From an uncultured beta proteobacterium (GTDB taxonomy: Bacteria > Pseudomonadota > Gammaproteobacteria > Burkholderiales > Burkholderiaceae_C): a stretch of DNA of 6,092 bases. Each line of letters starts with the position of its first letter. Positions within the stretch are counted from its first letter, which is position 1. Shown here piece after piece: positions 5,757 to 6,092 of the stretch. The notes beneath the pieces are model-generated. The model worked only from the letters and a program-made list of their open reading frames with translations. It had not been told where the DNA came from and did no database searches. Location of the stretch: assembly GCA_903958915.1 (NCBI GenBank), contig CAJBVC010000098.1, positions 1 to 6,092 of the forward strand, in the 5' to 3' direction. The translations under genes and the position numbers were made by a program.

Positions 5757-6092
5757 CGTAGGGTCCTGGGCCAACGGCTGGTCGCCCGCTGCCTGGCGCG
5801 TTCTGGGTTTTGCGGCTTTGACAATCTTCCTTGTGGTGGGGGCGGTGCTGGTTGCTTTTGCAATGCAATTACCCGACACCTCATCGCTGGCGCATTACCA
5901 GCCCAAGCAGCCACTGCGGGTGCTCACTGCCGACGGAGTGGAGATCGGCGGGTTCGGTGCCGAGCGAAGGGTGGTGCAGCGCATTGACCAGATTCCGGTC
6001 CTCATGAAGAAAGCGCTGCTGGCGGTGGAAGACACCCGGTTTTATACGCACCATGGAGTCGATCCGATCGGGCTGGCGCGTGCCCTGACCAC
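5746..6092 (+). CDS. mrcA: Class A penicillin-binding protein 1A, N-terminal part (3' end outside window)
   Basis: The frame from ATG 5746 stays open to the window edge, giving 115 codons. It begins with a short cytoplasmic stretch and one transmembrane anchor (about residues 17-40), as in bifunctional peptidoglycan synthases. The next part matches the PBP1A start of the GT51 glycosyltransferase domain: PLRVLTADGVEIGGFGAERR (residues 57-75), IDQIPVLMKKALLAVED, then EDTRFYTHHGVDPIGLARAL. E95 in the EDxxFYxHxGxD motif is the expected catalytic glutamate of the transglycosylase that polymerises lipid II. The transpeptidase domain would lie beyond the edge and cannot be checked. The close match of spacing and motif to E. 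coli MrcA supports the symbol, but a paralogous class A protein is not excluded. The start overlaps the cyclase gene. Confidence 0.9.
   Translation, partial: MRPSVGSWANGWSPAAWRVLGFAALTIFLVVGAVLVAFAMQLPDTSSLAHYQPKQPLRVLTADGVEIGGFGAERRVVQRIDQIPVLMKKALLAVEDTRFYTHHGVDPIGLARALT

Noticed and set aside
4665..5879. Long open frame of about 400 codons on the minus strand, opposite the cyclase gene
   Set aside because: It lies opposite a clearly functional GGDEF protein and crosses into the penicillin-binding protein gene. Its translation shows no recognisable domain and has the composition expected of an antisense shadow in GC-rich DNA.

Overview
The window looks like chromosomal DNA of a Gram-negative bacterium, most likely a betaproteobacterium of the order Burkholderiales (Comamonadaceae-like). 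This is inferred from the GC-rich third-position codon use, a lipobox lipoprotein, a class A penicillin-binding protein of proteobacterial type, and the style of the c-di-GMP signalling proteins. No database search was possible, so the taxonomy is tentative. All five genes lie on the + strand. No RNA gene, insertion sequence, CRISPR array or convincing rho-independent terminator was seen.

Layout: (1) Bases 1-383 are the 3' end of an EAL-domain c-di-GMP phosphodiesterase gene that begins outside the window. (2) A gap of about 110 bases leads to a strong ribosome binding site and a large secreted protein (496-3102). It has twelve NHL-type beta-propeller repeats followed by a duplicated Trp-rich C-terminal module. 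(3) After 30 bases comes a PhnD-like periplasmic substrate-binding lipoprotein (3133-4086). (4) Its stop codon overlaps, as ATGA, the start of a membrane diguanylate cyclase with periplasmic sensor, HAMP, PAS and GGDEF domains (4083-5756). (5) The cyclase gene overlaps by 11 bases the start of a class A penicillin-binding protein (PBP1A-like), which runs off the right edge (5746-6092).

The core of interest is the binding-protein/cyclase pair. There is no ABC permease or ATPase beside the PhnD-like protein, and it is translationally coupled to a c-di-GMP synthase whose sensor domain faces the same compartment. The simplest reading is a receptor pair that turns a periplasmic ligand signal into c-di-GMP, by analogy with LuxP/LuxQ or TorT/TorS. 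The upstream phosphodiesterase fragment could supply the opposing activity, but nothing in the sequence ties it to this pair. The NHL protein just upstream is a candidate surface or matrix protein that such a circuit might control; this is inference from proximity only. The PBP1A-like gene is probably a housekeeping cell-wall gene whose translation start is embedded in the end of the cyclase gene.
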